Below are positions 25,266 through 33,764 of a stretch of 64,000 nt of DNA, in pieces; the first letter of the stretch is position 1; every line of letters starts with the position of its first letter. Both the position numbers and the translations under genes were made by a program. A model generated the notes under the pieces. It did not search any database. It was not told the DNA's origin and saw nothing but the letters and a program-made list of their open reading frames with translations. This DNA comes from Caldilineaceae bacterium. GTDB taxonomy: Bacteria > Chloroflexota > Anaerolineae > Caldilineales > Caldilineaceae. The stretch is taken from assembly GCA_018003515.1 (NCBI GenBank), contig JAGNDO010000011.1:36290-100289 (forward strand). Reading direction: 5' to 3'.

Positions 25266-25294
25266 TTGACAACACCGTTGAAAACGTTTACAAT
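25266..25294 (+). promoter_or_regulatory. Promoter with LacI/CcpA-type operator
   Basis: TTGACA (25266-25271), 17-bp spacer and TACAAT (25289-25294). The 14-mer TGAAAACGTTTACA at 25279-25292 fits the LacI-family/cre consensus TGWAANCGNTNWCA and overlaps the spacer and -10, so the regulator encoded next should repress here. Confidence 0.75.
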
Positions 25295-25332
25295 TAGATT
25301 ATCCATTTATTCAACTGAAAATAGGTCGCTTC

Positions 25333-26352
25333 ATGGCAAGTATTGTAGATGTTGCCGACGCTGCAGGCGTCTCGATTGCTACAGTCTCTCGCGTTTTCTC
25401 AAAGAAACCGCATGTTCGGCCTGAACTTCAGGCGCGGGTCCTGGCGGCGGCAGCCTCTTTGGGCTATCAGCCCAGCCGGGTGGCGCGTAGCCTGCGGTTA
25501 CAACGATCCCAGGTATTTGGGTTAATCATCTCCGATATTCAGAACCCCTTCTTCACGGCGCTTGTGCGGGCGGTCGAAGATGTGGCCCAGCAACACCAGT
25601 ATGCTGTCTTTCTTTGCAATTCTGATGAAAATGTTGAAAAAGAAAAGCTGTATATCGACCTGATGGAAGCGGAACAAGTGGCCGGGGTGATCATAACGCC
25701 GACTGTCGAAAATAGCTCTTCTTGCCAGTGGCTGATCGAAGCGGGGATTCCTGTTGTTGCCGTGGATCGGCGTTTGCCCGGTGTCGCCGTTGACACTGTT
25801 TTGGTGGACAACCACGCTGCCAGTCAACTGCTGATCGATCATCTGATCGCCGATGGGCACCGCGCCATTGCTGCAATCGTCGGTCCCCCAACGTCCACCA
25901 CAGGCCACGAACGGCTGGAAGGCTACCTGGCTTCGTTCCAGGCCCACGGGTTCCCGGTTGAGAACAGCTATATCTGCCAGGGAACCCCGACTGAAGCGGT
26001 GGGTGAGCAGTTTGCGTATGACCTGCTGGATAGCCAGCCCCGACCCACGGCGATCTTTGCCGGGAACAATGCCCTGGCTGCTGGCGCACTACGTGCCATC
26101 CGTCGGCGCAAGCTGCGCATCCCCGATGATGTGGCTTTGGTCGCCTTTGACGAAGTGCCGTGGATGTCGTTGGTGGAACCGCAACTGACCGTGATCCGCC
26201 AGCCGGTCTATGAGATCGGACGCATGGCCGCCAACCTGCTGCTGGAACGTCTTGCGGACAGCACCGCGCCGCCCAAAGAGTTTGTCTTGCCCGTCACGCT
26301 GCAAATTCGTCAATCGTGCACACACCACCCCGACGGACAGCATACGACCTAG
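25333..26352 (+). CDS. LacI-family transcriptional regulator
   Basis: 339 residues, the standard length. N-terminal helix-turn-helix VDVADAAGVSIATVSRVF (5-22) and hinge helix PSRVARSLRLQRS. The effector domain starts FGLIISDIQNPFFTALVRAV, with AGVIITPTVENS, PVVAVDRRLPG, TAIFAGNNALAAGAL and DDVALVAFDEVPW typical of periplasmic-binding-like repressors of sugar use. It sits upstream of, and in line with, a cyclase and an RbsBAC-type transporter, and its own promoter carries a matching operator, so it probably represses the entire run until the sugar is present. The ligand is unknown. GTCGCTTC before the ATG is a poor ribosome site. Confidence 0.9.
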   Translation: MASIVDVADAAGVSIATVSRVFSKKPHVRPELQARVLAAAASLGYQPSRVARSLRLQRSQVFGLIISDIQNPFFTALVRAVEDVAQQHQYAVFLCNSDENVEKEKLYIDLMEAEQVAGVIITPTVENSSSCQWLIEAGIPVVAVDRRLPGVAVDTVLVDNHAASQLLIDHLIADGHRAIAAIVGPPTSTTGHERLEGYLASFQAHGFPVENSYICQGTPTEAVGEQFAYDLLDSQPRPTAIFAGNNALAAGALRAIRRRKLRIPDDVALVAFDEVPWMSLVEPQLTVIRQPVYEIGRMAANLLLERLADSTAPPKEFVLPVTLQIRQSCTHHPDGQHTT

Positions 26353-26466
26353 CCGCCACACCAAAACAAATCCCCCCCGTTCGATTCTTTTTTGTACCGA
26401 TCAAAAATCCATCCCTTGCCGTCTGTTTTCAGGCGCGCACATGGCTCAGAGAGGAAGCAATAACTC

Positions 26467-27465
26467 ATGGCTACCAAGACTGATCGATTCTCAAACCTGC
26501 CCCGCTACCGTGACCTGCCGATTGATAAATCAATGCCCCCCAACTCCGCTTGGGGCGTCTTTGGTGACGACGATCAGGTGGGCACCATCAACTTGCTCAC
26601 GCCAGAACGCGTGGCCCACGCCGCAACGCTTGTCCAGAAGGGCAGTGTCTTTTCGCTCAACTGGGACATGGAAAAGCCTGGCCCGCCTATCCTGGGCCGT
26701 ACCCTCATGCACCATCACATCATCGACCTGACGCCGGGCACGGATGCCAGTGAGTGGGGCACGGACGACTATTACGACGGCTATTGGCCCCAGTCCTCCA
26801 CCCAGTGGGATGCGCTGAGCCATATGCCCAACCCAGATTATGGCTACTATAATGGGGTCCAACGTGAGGACATCACCGGGCAACCGGGCAGCAAGAATGG
26901 CATCGAGAACTGGGCCCGCCGGGGGATCGCCGGACGCTTCGTCTTGGCCGATGTCGCCGCCTATCTGGCCGCCCAGGGAACGCCCATCGACGGGGCCAAG
27001 CGGGTCGAGATCCCCATCGAGACCGTCCAGGCTGCTCTTGATGCCCAGGGCACCAAGCTGCAGGGAGGCGATATCCTGTTGCTGCGCATGGGCTGGATCG
27101 GCTGGTACGAACAGGCGTCCATGGAAACCCGCATCGCCATATCGAAGCTAGGCGGTCCGGAGCTGCAAGCGCCTGGTCTCTCGGCCGATGAATCGACCCT
27201 GGAATGGCTGTGGGACAACCATGTGGCCGCGGTGGCGTGCGATGTGCCCGCTCTGGAAGCCATGCCCTATACGCCGACGGTCGCCGGTTTTCTACATTAC
27301 CGCATTATCCCCCTCTTGGGGATGGCTGTAGGCGAAATGTTTGCGTTGGATGCCCTGGCCGCGGATTGTGCACGGGATGGGGTCTATGAAGGGCTTTTCA
27401 CCGCGGCCCCCCTCAATAAATTGGGGGGTTCTGGTTCGCCAGGCAATGCACTGGCATTGAAGTAA
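26467..27465 (+). CDS. Cyclase-family metal-dependent hydrolase (kynurenine-formamidase-like fold)
   Basis: 332 residues with the cyclase family (PF04199) pattern: WGVFGDDDQVGTINLLTPE near the N-terminus, MHHHIIDLTPGTD, the metal-site region STQWDALSHM, the YNGV...GIENWARRGIAGRFVLADV block, LQGGDILLLRMGW and HNHVAA-like WDNHVAAVACDVPALE. Plant-type and bacterial relatives hydrolyse amide or lactone bonds. AGAGAGGAAG precedes the ATG. It lies between the LacI regulator and the sugar-binding protein, so it may act on the transported compound or a derived lactone; that is inference. Complete gene. Confidence 0.8.
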   Translation: MATKTDRFSNLPRYRDLPIDKSMPPNSAWGVFGDDDQVGTINLLTPERVAHAATLVQKGSVFSLNWDMEKPGPPILGRTLMHHHIIDLTPGTDASEWGTDDYYDGYWPQSSTQWDALSHMPNPDYGYYNGVQREDITGQPGSKNGIENWARRGIAGRFVLADVAAYLAAQGTPIDGAKRVEIPIETVQAALDAQGTKLQGGDILLLRMGWIGWYEQASMETRIAISKLGGPELQAPGLSADESTLEWLWDNHVAAVACDVPALEAMPYTPTVAGFLHYRIIPLLGMAVGEMFALDALAADCARDGVYEGLFTAAPLNKLGGSGSPGNALALK

Positions 27466-27557
27466 CGTCATCGACGGCGCGGCTGCCCCCACCTGGCATC
27501 GATTGCGCTATCTGTCGTTTGGTCGTTTGTCATTCAACCTGAAAGGTAAGGAGAAGC

Positions 27558-28577
27558 ATGATGAAGAAATGGTCAGTTCTTACACTGTTGTTGATTGTCG
27601 CCCTGGTTTTGGGCGCTTGCGCAGTTGCCGCGCCAGCGGCACCCGCCGCCGCACCGGCCGCTGAACAACCTGCGGCTGCGCCTGCCGAGGCCCCTCTGCT
27701 GTTAGGGCTTGTTTCGATCACCCCCTCCGATTCCAGTAATGCCCGCTTTATCAAGGGCGCAACCGATGCCGCCGAGAAGTTGGGCTGGGAAGTCAGTGTC
27801 ATCGATGCCCGTGGCAGCGCAGATGAGGCCAATGCCGCCTTCCAGAACTTGGCCCAGCGGGGCGCTGGCGCCATCATCGACTTGGTCTTCCCCACCACCT
27901 CCTTGGGCGCAGGGTTGGCTGCAGCCAGGGCCGCCAACATCCCCGTCGCCACATGGGGCGGTGGACTTGGTGACGGTGTAGTTGCCACAAACGGCACGGG
28001 CGGTCCCCAGGCCACGGAGGTTGTCAAGCAGATGGTGGCCGAAATGGATGGCAAGGGCGAAATCTTGGCCTTGACCTACCACACCGGCCAGGTCTGCCGA
28101 GAGCGCGAGGAAGTGCTTGATGCGATCGTCGCTGAATACCCGGAGATCACCGTCACCAAGAACGAAGTGCCGATTCCTGGTTACATCCAAGCCGGCGCAC
28201 AGTTTGCCTCGGCCTGGCTGGCCGGACGCCCGGAAGGGTCCGCAAATCTGGCCGTCTGGGGCTGTTGGGACGATCCCGCCCTGGGCGCCATCTCAACCCT
28301 CAAGCAGCAGAACCGCCCGGATGTCAAAGTCTATGGCCAGAACGGCAATGTGGACGCCATTGTGGCCGTGCAGGATGGCTGGATGACCGCCACTGCCTGG
28401 GCAGCCGTTGAAGTTGAGGGTCAGGTGATGGTGGAAACCCTGGTTGAGGCCATGGCCGCCGGCGCCAGTTGGGAGCCCAAGGCCGTGGAAGTGCCCGTCA
28501 TTGTGGTCAACAAAGATACGATTGCCGGCTTCCTGGCCGACCATCCCGAAGCCATCGACCCCAATGCGTTGCAGTAG
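27558..28577 (+). CDS. RbsB-like sugar-binding lipoprotein of an ABC transporter
   Basis: 339 residues. Signal with lipobox (LVLGAC, Cys about 21), an Ala/Pro-rich linker, then a type I periplasmic-binding fold: LGLVSITPSDSSNARFIKGA, RGSADEANAAFQNLAQRGAG, ILALTYHTGQVCRERE and VYGQNGNVDAIVAVQDGW. TAAGGAGAAGC before the ATG is a strong ribosome site. The sugar is not readable; the fold matches the ribose/autoinducer-2/xylose group (CUT2). Followed by a strong hairpin and then by the ATPase gene. Confidence 0.85.
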   Translation: MMKKWSVLTLLLIVALVLGACAVAAPAAPAAAPAAEQPAAAPAEAPLLLGLVSITPSDSSNARFIKGATDAAEKLGWEVSVIDARGSADEANAAFQNLAQRGAGAIIDLVFPTTSLGAGLAAARAANIPVATWGGGLGDGVVATNGTGGPQATEVVKQMVAEMDGKGEILALTYHTGQVCREREEVLDAIVAEYPEITVTKNEVPIPGYIQAGAQFASAWLAGRPEGSANLAVWGCWDDPALGAISTLKQQNRPDVKVYGQNGNVDAIVAVQDGWMTATAWAAVEVEGQVMVETLVEAMAAGASWEPKAVEVPVIVVNKDTIAGFLADHPEAIDPNALQ

Positions 28578-28596
28578 TAAGTAGTCGATCCATCAT

Positions 28597-28632
28597 CCGC
28601 CCCGCCCTGGCAAGCTCGCCAGGGCGGGGCGG
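28597..28632 (+). terminator. Perfect 15-bp hairpin between binding-protein and ATPase genes
   Basis: Arms CCGCCCCGCCCTGGC (28597-28611) and its exact complement (28618-28632) flank a 6-nt loop. No T run follows, so it is more likely an mRNA-stabilising or partially terminating hairpin that keeps binding-protein mRNA in excess over the ATPase and permease, as known in sugar ABC operons. Confidence 0.7.
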
Positions 28633-28657
28633 CGTCACACTGGACTGGAAAAAGCTT

Positions 28658-30187
28658 ATGTCCCAAGTGATTCCGTTTTTGAAAGTGGAAGACCTTGTCA
28701 AGAATTTTGGCGGTGTCCGAGCCTTGAAGGGTGTTGATCTGGACATCGTGCCCGGTGAGATACATGGTCTTGTGGGGGCCAACGGGGCGGGCAAATCGAC
28801 GCTCATCCGTTGTCTTGCTGGCCTGGTGGAGGCAGATGGGGGCAGCATTCTGATCGATGATGCGCCGGTACATATTGCTAACCCCCAAGAGGCTCAGCGC
28901 TTGGGGTTGAGCTTTATCCACCAAGAGCTGAATTTTGTGCCCAAGTTTTCGGCGCTTCAGAACATGCTCCTGGGCCTGCCCAAACCCACAAGGGGCTCGC
29001 TCATCGACTGGAACGCTGCCCGCAAACAGGTGGAACCGACCGCAGCCCGGCTCGGCTTCACTTTTCGCCTGGACACGCCCACCCACGAACTCACTGTCGC
29101 CGAACAGTGGCTGATCTCCATCGGTCGCTCTCTGCTCCACAAGTCCCGCCTGATCGCCATGGACGAGCCGACCGCTTCACTCTCCATGGCGGAGAGCGAG
29201 CGGTTGTTCCGCATCATTCGTGAACTCTCGGCGGAGGGTATCTCGATCCTCTATGTCTCCCACCGCTTGGACGAAATCCTCGATCTGTGCCATCGGGTCA
29301 CCGTCTTCAAAGATGGGGCGCGGGTGTTGTCCACCGAGCGGGAAGGGCTGACAAAGTCCGCCCTGGTTAATGCTATTGTGGGCAGCGAAGTTGCCCCAAG
29401 CAATGGCACCTCGAGTGCGCCTCCCGATTTGCCGACAATCTTGGAAGTGCGCAATCTGCGACGCGGCCACTTTGTGCGGGATGTCTCTTTCTCTCTGCAC
29501 GAGGGAGAGGTGCTTGGCTTGGCCGGATTGGTTGGATCCGGGCGGACCGAACTTGTGCGCATGGTCTTTGGCGCGGACAAGCCGGATTCTGGCGAGATTC
29601 TCATGGATGGAAAACGGATCACCCTCAACAGCCCCCATGATGCGGTGCGCCAAGGGATCGCCCTGGTGCCCGAAGAGCGACGATCCCAGGGGTTGCTTCT
29701 CAGTCAGAGCGTCTCCTTCAATATCAATTTGCCGACCCTGGAGGCCCTGCGCACGGTCAAAGGACTACCCTTCATCAGCCTTGGGGTTGGGGACAAACGG
29801 GCCAAATCCATCGTCGAGCGGCTCCAGGTCAAGACCGGATCGATCCACACACCCGTGCGCAACTTGAGCGGCGGCAACCAGCAAAAGGTTGTTATCGGCA
29901 AGTGGCTCACCCAGTCTATGAAAGTAATCATTTTGGATGAACCCTCTCGGGGCGTGGATGTGGGGGCCCGGGGTGAAATTCACACCATCGTGCGCTCCCT
30001 GGCTTCTCAAGGTGCCGGGGTGATCGTCATTTCATCTGAGGTGGAGGAGTTGCCCGGTTTGTGTGACCGGGTGCTTGTGATGGTGGAAGGCAGAATCGTC
30101 GGCGCCCTGGTTGGGGCTGAAATCACAAAAGAGGCGTTGCTCCAAATGAGCTATGCCCATGCGCAAGAAACAGGTGAAATCGTATGA
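28658..30187 (+). CDS. RbsA-like ABC transporter ATPase (two ATPase domains)
   Basis: 509 residues from ATG 28658; the open frame extends upstream across the hairpin but that is not coding. Two ATPase halves typical of CUT2 importers: the first has Walker A GANGAGKST, the altered signature LTVAEQW and LIAMDEPTAS; the second lacks a normal Walker A (GLVGSGRTE) but has signature LSGGNQQK and VIILDEPSRG. This asymmetry is normal in RbsA/XylG proteins. Its stop overlaps the permease start (ATGA). It powers uptake of the sugar bound by the lipoprotein upstream. Confidence 0.92.
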   Translation: MSQVIPFLKVEDLVKNFGGVRALKGVDLDIVPGEIHGLVGANGAGKSTLIRCLAGLVEADGGSILIDDAPVHIANPQEAQRLGLSFIHQELNFVPKFSALQNMLLGLPKPTRGSLIDWNAARKQVEPTAARLGFTFRLDTPTHELTVAEQWLISIGRSLLHKSRLIAMDEPTASLSMAESERLFRIIRELSAEGISILYVSHRLDEILDLCHRVTVFKDGARVLSTEREGLTKSALVNAIVGSEVAPSNGTSSAPPDLPTILEVRNLRRGHFVRDVSFSLHEGEVLGLAGLVGSGRTELVRMVFGADKPDSGEILMDGKRITLNSPHDAVRQGIALVPEERRSQGLLLSQSVSFNINLPTLEALRTVKGLPFISLGVGDKRAKSIVERLQVKTGSIHTPVRNLSGGNQQKVVIGKWLTQSMKVIILDEPSRGVDVGARGEIHTIVRSLASQGAGVIVISSEVEELPGLCDRVLVMVEGRIVGALVGAEITKEALLQMSYAHAQETGEIV

Positions 30188-31200
30188 GCAACTCAAACGC
30201 CAATCAACCATCCGCCTCGGCAGAACAGGCTGGTCGATCCAGTACGCAGCGCCAGGCGTGGCTGGGCTTTGTGGCCAAATATGGCAGCATCATGGGCATG
30301 ATTATCATGATTGCCCTCTTTTCCATTGCTGCCCCCAAAGCCTTTCCTACTCTGAATAACTTTCTCAACGTTCTAAATCAGGCATCCCTGACCGCTATAA
30401 TTGCTGGCGGGTTGACCGTTGCCATCATCGTCGGGGAACTGGACCTGAGTATTGGCTTCAACGCTAGCCTGGCTGGCGTGCTGGTCACGGGATTGATGGT
30501 GAAGCAGGGGCTTCCGGTGCCTGTCGCCATCATGCTGGTGCTGGTCGTCGGCGTGGTGATCGGGATCGTCAATGGCTACATTGTGACCAAATTAGGCGTC
30601 AACTCGGTGATTGCCACCCTTGGCACGGGCAGTATTCTGGTCGGCCTGACCTTCGCCTATTCGACGGGCGTGCCTATTGCCTCCGGTGTTCCCAAAAGCT
30701 TCACGGCGATTGCGTTGAATCGAGTCGGCGGTGTGCCCAACAACGTGATTATCATGTTTGTCGTGCTGTTCATCCTGTGGATCTTGGTGAACCGCACAGA
30801 TCTCGGCCAACAGATCCAGGCCGTCGGCGGCAACATCGAAGCCGCCCGCCTCTCAGGCATCCGCGTGGACCGGGTCAAGATCATCGCCTTCGCTGTTGCT
30901 GGTATGTACGCCTCGTTGACCGGTATCCTGCTGGCCTCCTTGATCGGCAGCGGCACAGCGAGTGCGGGGGATTCCTACCTGCTCAACGCCTTCGCCGCCG
31001 CCTTTCTCGGCTCCGCCACCTTGAAAGATGGCGAGTTTCACATCCCCGGCACTTTTATTGGCGTCATGATCATCGGCATCGGTTTCAACGGGCTGGCCAT
31101 TTTTGGAGCGCCCACCTTCTATCAATACTTCTTCCAAGGCGTAATCCTGATCCTGGCGGTGGGGTTGAGTACGGTGGCGCGTCGGTTGGCGGACCGCTAG
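30184..31200 (+). CDS. RbsC-like ABC transporter permease
   Basis: 338 residues with about eight to ten hydrophobic segments (for example IMGMIIMIALFSIAAP, LTAIIAGGLTVAIIVG, VAIMLVLVVGVVIGIVNG, VIIMFVVLFILWILV). The family markers ELDLSIGFNASLAGV and VIATLGTGSILVGLTF are present, as is the coupling block AVGGNIEAARLSGIRVDRVK. It is coupled to the ATPase by a four-base overlap and is the only permease gene, so it should form a homodimer. Confidence 0.9.
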   Translation: MSNSNANQPSASAEQAGRSSTQRQAWLGFVAKYGSIMGMIIMIALFSIAAPKAFPTLNNFLNVLNQASLTAIIAGGLTVAIIVGELDLSIGFNASLAGVLVTGLMVKQGLPVPVAIMLVLVVGVVIGIVNGYIVTKLGVNSVIATLGTGSILVGLTFAYSTGVPIASGVPKSFTAIALNRVGGVPNNVIIMFVVLFILWILVNRTDLGQQIQAVGGNIEAARLSGIRVDRVKIIAFAVAGMYASLTGILLASLIGSGTASAGDSYLLNAFAAAFLGSATLKDGEFHIPGTFIGVMIIGIGFNGLAIFGAPTFYQYFFQGVILILAVGLSTVARRLADR

Positions 31201-31278
31201 ACCCACGTGGTTGGGTCAACCCAGGCGAGAGATCCCAGCGGTTCCCCCCGCGTGCAAGCGAGAATTCAACTTTTTTGT

Positions 31279-31315
31279 ATGGACCTCCTCGTGTCAGGGA
31301 CATGAGGAGGTCCAT
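31279..31315. repeat. Long inverted repeat after the transporter operon
   Basis: ATGGACCTCCTC (31279-31290) pairs with GAGGAGGTCCAT (31304-31315), and the stem continues inward through GTGTC/GACAT to an AGG loop, about 17 bp with one G-U pair. There is no T run on either exit side, so it is not a typical intrinsic terminator. The rest of the 31201-31571 gap shows no gene. Confidence 0.6.
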
Positions 31316-31571
31316 CGGTTGGCCTTGAGTGAATCTTACTGTCTTTGAAGGGCGAAGATAAGGACCCAAAACGCGATGAGTCAGGGGTTTAGGGCCATTT
31401 GACGAATCCGAAAGTCCAGTCGAAAGTCCAAAGATAGGATGTTGGGGCGAATGTCGCATTCATCGATAACGTCCTACTCAACGATCTGTAGTTTGAAGGT
31501 TAATTGATCACACCTTTCAAACCTCGAACTCACAACCCCTTTTACCTCTCCAATACCTCCGAATCTCCGAC

Positions 31572-31720
31572 TTGCACATTTGTTCTATTTTCGTTACAAT
31601 GTCGCACAAAATAGTCGTACAAACCATCTTGTACGACGCATTTTTTCCGCCGAACCCACCCAGCCCTTCGGTGGATGAGCGGATTTTTCTCGATTATCGC
31701 CCCTAAACCCCGTCGCACAA
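31572..31720 (+). promoter_or_regulatory. Promoter of the recombinase gene with palindromic core-type site and four GTCGYACAA half-sites
   Basis: TTGCAC (31572-31577), a 17-bp spacer and TACAAT (31595-31600) form a good promoter. Directly after it lie GTCGCACAA (31601-31609), GTCGTACAA (31614-31622) and its inverse TTGTACGAC (31629-31637), with another GTCGCACAA at 31712-31720. The GTCGTACAA-N6-TTGTACGAC palindrome has the spacing of a tyrosine-recombinase core (two arms, 6-bp spacer). It could be a recombination site, an autorepressor operator, or both; a T6 run follows at 31641. Confidence 0.55.
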
Positions 31721-31743
31721 TGTTTCCCGCAGGAGGCAAGCCC

Positions 31744-32589
31744 ATGTTTGCAGACCAGATCACCACTTTCGTGACCACCAAGCACAGCGCCAATACCCGT
31801 GACCGCTACGCCGCGGCCCTGGCCGAGTTCCACACCTGGTACGTGGACACCTACGGCGAGGAGCCGGAGATCGCCCTGCTCACCGCTGAGGAGGTGCGGG
31901 AGTGGACCGGCCATCTGCGCACAGTGAAGCGGCTGGGGGCATCGTCGGTCAACCTGCGCCTGGCCGCATTGCGGGGACTGGTCCGCCACAATGGCCGCAA
32001 GCTGGCGGTGAAGGGGGTCAAGCAGCAGAAGGGGGACGTAGATCCCCTGACCGGTCGGGAGTTGGGACGGCTCCTGGCCGCCGTGGAGGGCACGGACTGG
32101 CTGGCCAAGCGGGACACAGCGATCCTCAGCATCATGGCCCGAGCCGGTCTGCGGGTGAGCGAGGTGGTCTTTCTGCGTCGGGACGATGTGACCCTTTCCG
32201 CCCGCAAGGGAGAGGTCTTTGTCCAGGGAGGCAAGGGGGAGAAGGATCGCACGGTGCCTCTGGGTGGCCAGGTACGCACGGATCTGCAAGCCTATCGAGA
32301 CATCCGCCCCTTCAAGGACGAAGTGGTCTTCTTCCTCAGCCGCACGGGTAATCCCCTGGCCAGCCGGGACGTGCAGCGCATGGTGGCATCGGCGGCCCGC
32401 AAGGCGGGCATCCCCAAAGCAGTGACGCCCCATCTCCTGCGCCACACCTTCGCCACCCGTCTCCTGCGCCGGGGCGAGACGGACCTGGCCACGTTGTCGG
32501 ATCTATTGGGCCATGAGAATCTCAGCACCACGGCTCGATATCTGCATCCTGACCGGCAGCAGGTGGCCAATATGGTGGAGGAGTTGTAG
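31744..32589 (+). CDS. Tyrosine recombinase (XerC/D-like integrase)
   Basis: 281 residues from ATG 31744, seven bases after AGGAGG; the open frame extends further upstream without a ribosome site. SAM-like core-binding domain (TTKHSANTRDRYAAALAEFHTWY...) then the catalytic domain: Arg in RAGLRVSEV, Lys in GGKGEKDRTV, H-x-x-R in PHLLRHTFATR, His in LGHENLSTT and the nucleophile Tyr in TARYLHP. All catalytic positions are present. Size and motifs fit Xer-type or small integron/element recombinases. A palindromic core-type site lies in its promoter. It opens a block with an orphan antitoxin and NADAR genes, so it may belong to a small mobile unit; no att repeats were identified. Confidence 0.88.
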   Translation: MFADQITTFVTTKHSANTRDRYAAALAEFHTWYVDTYGEEPEIALLTAEEVREWTGHLRTVKRLGASSVNLRLAALRGLVRHNGRKLAVKGVKQQKGDVDPLTGRELGRLLAAVEGTDWLAKRDTAILSIMARAGLRVSEVVFLRRDDVTLSARKGEVFVQGGKGEKDRTVPLGGQVRTDLQAYRDIRPFKDEVVFFLSRTGNPLASRDVQRMVASAARKAGIPKAVTPHLLRHTFATRLLRRGETDLATLSDLLGHENLSTTARYLHPDRQQVANMVEEL

Positions 32590-32634
32590 ATACACAGACC
32601 CAGTTACAAAGATACAAACGTACAAACGTGAGGG

Positions 32635-32674
32635 TTGACGTGGGGAGGCGATACGGATATAATCAACTATAGTT
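32635..32674 (+). promoter_or_regulatory. Strong promoter with dyad operator before the orphan AbiEi gene
   Basis: TTGACG (32635-32640), 17-bp spacer and a perfect TATAAT (32658-32663), followed by the palindrome AACTATAGTT (32665-32674) over the expected transcription start. This is the same promoter-then-dyad layout as the abiE operon at 18244, consistent with autorepression by the encoded AbiEi-like protein. Confidence 0.6.
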
Positions 32675-32704
32675 AATTATTATTATATCGGATTAGTGAA
32701 ACCC

Positions 32705-33304
32705 ATGAACACAGCCACCCAAACAGCTCTCCACTACTTCAGCCGTCATCCGGTCCTGCGTACCCAGGATGCTCTGACCCTGGGCATCCACCCCCGCACC
32801 CTCTACGCTCTGCGGGACAGCGGCCAGATCGAGCAACTGAGTCGGGGTCTCTTCACCCTGGCGGATAGCCCGCCCCTGGCCCATCCTGACCTGGTGATTG
32901 TGGCCCAGCGAGTGCCCCAGGCCATCATCGCCACCATCTCAGCGGCGGCCTTTCACGACCTCACCACCCAGATCCCGCACGCTGTCCACATCGCCCTGCC
33001 CGCCTTCCGCCATGCTCCGGTACTGGACTTTCCACCCCTGGAGATCTACCGGGTCTCGGAGCCTACCTACAGCGCCGGGGCGGAGGAACATGTACTGGAC
33101 GCCGTGATGGTCCCCATCTACGGCCCAGAGAAGACCGTGGCCGACCTGCTCAAGTTTCGTAGCCGGGTGGGGCTGGATGTGGCCATGGAAGCCCTCAAAC
33201 GCTACCTGGCCCGCTCGGATCGCAATCTGGACCGCCTGCTCTACTTCGCCCGCATCTGCCGGGTGACCGGGGTGCTGCGCCCCTATCTGGAAGCCCTGAC
33301 ATGA
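32705..33304 (+). CDS. Orphan AbiEi-type antitoxin-like protein
   Basis: About 199 residues. The N-terminal winged helix ALHYFSRHPVLRTQDALTLG...LYALRDSGQIEQLSRGLFTL matches AbiEi-type antitoxins, as does the middle ATISAAAFHDLTTQIPHAVH and VPIYGPEKTVADLLKFRSRV...AMEALKRYL. I take ATG 32705; GTG at 32696 is possible. No AbiEii nucleotidyltransferase follows: the next genes are a PUA/EVE-like and a NADAR protein. So it is either an antitoxin that lost its toxin or the regulator of this small operon. It differs clearly from the AbiEi at 18302. Confidence 0.75.
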   Translation: MNTATQTALHYFSRHPVLRTQDALTLGIHPRTLYALRDSGQIEQLSRGLFTLADSPPLAHPDLVIVAQRVPQAIIATISAAAFHDLTTQIPHAVHIALPAFRHAPVLDFPPLEIYRVSEPTYSAGAEEHVLDAVMVPIYGPEKTVADLLKFRSRVGLDVAMEALKRYLARSDRNLDRLLYFARICRVTGVLRPYLEALT

Positions 33305-33329
33305 AGAAAAATCGAAAGGAGTGGTTCTC

Positions 33330-33764
33330 TTGCTCAATCCAACCGAAGTGAGTTCGTGGATTCCCGACGATCAGTTAGTCATTGTTGTGGCAGGCAGGTG
33401 GGCACAGCCAGTCGCCCTGCGCCACGGTCTGTACATCTGCCAGGACGAGCGTAGCTTCAGGGCGGCTCGCCACATAGCTATTTACGCCGACGGTCAGATT
33501 CGTTACCTCTTCGAGATTATGGGGCCGCCCTTCAACCACTGCAATCCGGAAAATATGCCCCTGCTGGCCGGTATCAAGGGCTATGAATTTGAAGCAGAGG
33601 CCCATCAAGTGATGCATCTGGGCAACATGCGAGAAATTGGCCCCATCCGCAACGATCTGACCAGTCAAAGTGGTAGACGCATTGCCTTCACCCAGGGCCA
33701 GCGCTATACATCCTTGAGCAAGATCCTCACAGCGCACACCACCACGGAGTTGATCCACCCATGA
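33330..33764 (+). CDS. Unknown protein, PUA/EVE-like pattern, coupled to NADAR gene
   Basis: About 144 residues. I prefer TTG 33330, eight bases after AAAGGAG, over GTG 33321, which is too close to the ribosome site. The central strand pattern ARHIAIYADGQIRYLFEIMG and the C-terminal GQRYTSLSKILTAHTTTELI resemble PUA/EVE-like modules seen at the ends of restriction or modification-reader proteins; this is pattern recognition, not a firm assignment. Its stop overlaps the NADAR start by four bases, so the two proteins are made together. Since NADAR enzymes can remove ADP-ribose from guanine, this partner could be a DNA-binding reader or the cognate modifier; I see no clear DarT motif. Confidence 0.45.
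   Translation: MLNPTEVSSWIPDDQLVIVVAGRWAQPVALRHGLYICQDERSFRAARHIAIYADGQIRYLFEIMGPPFNHCNPENMPLLAGIKGYEFEAEAHQVMHLGNMREIGPIRNDLTSQSGRRIAFTQGQRYTSLSKILTAHTTTELIHP

Noticed and set aside
28469..28657. Upstream start for the RbsA-like gene
   Set aside because: It would run through the binding-protein gene and the hairpin; the ATPase fold begins at ATG 28658.
33330..33764. DarT-like DNA ADP-ribosyltransferase paired with NADAR
   Set aside because: The protein is shorter than DarT and I could not find the expected NAD-binding or catalytic motifs, so I left it as unknown with a PUA/EVE-like pattern.
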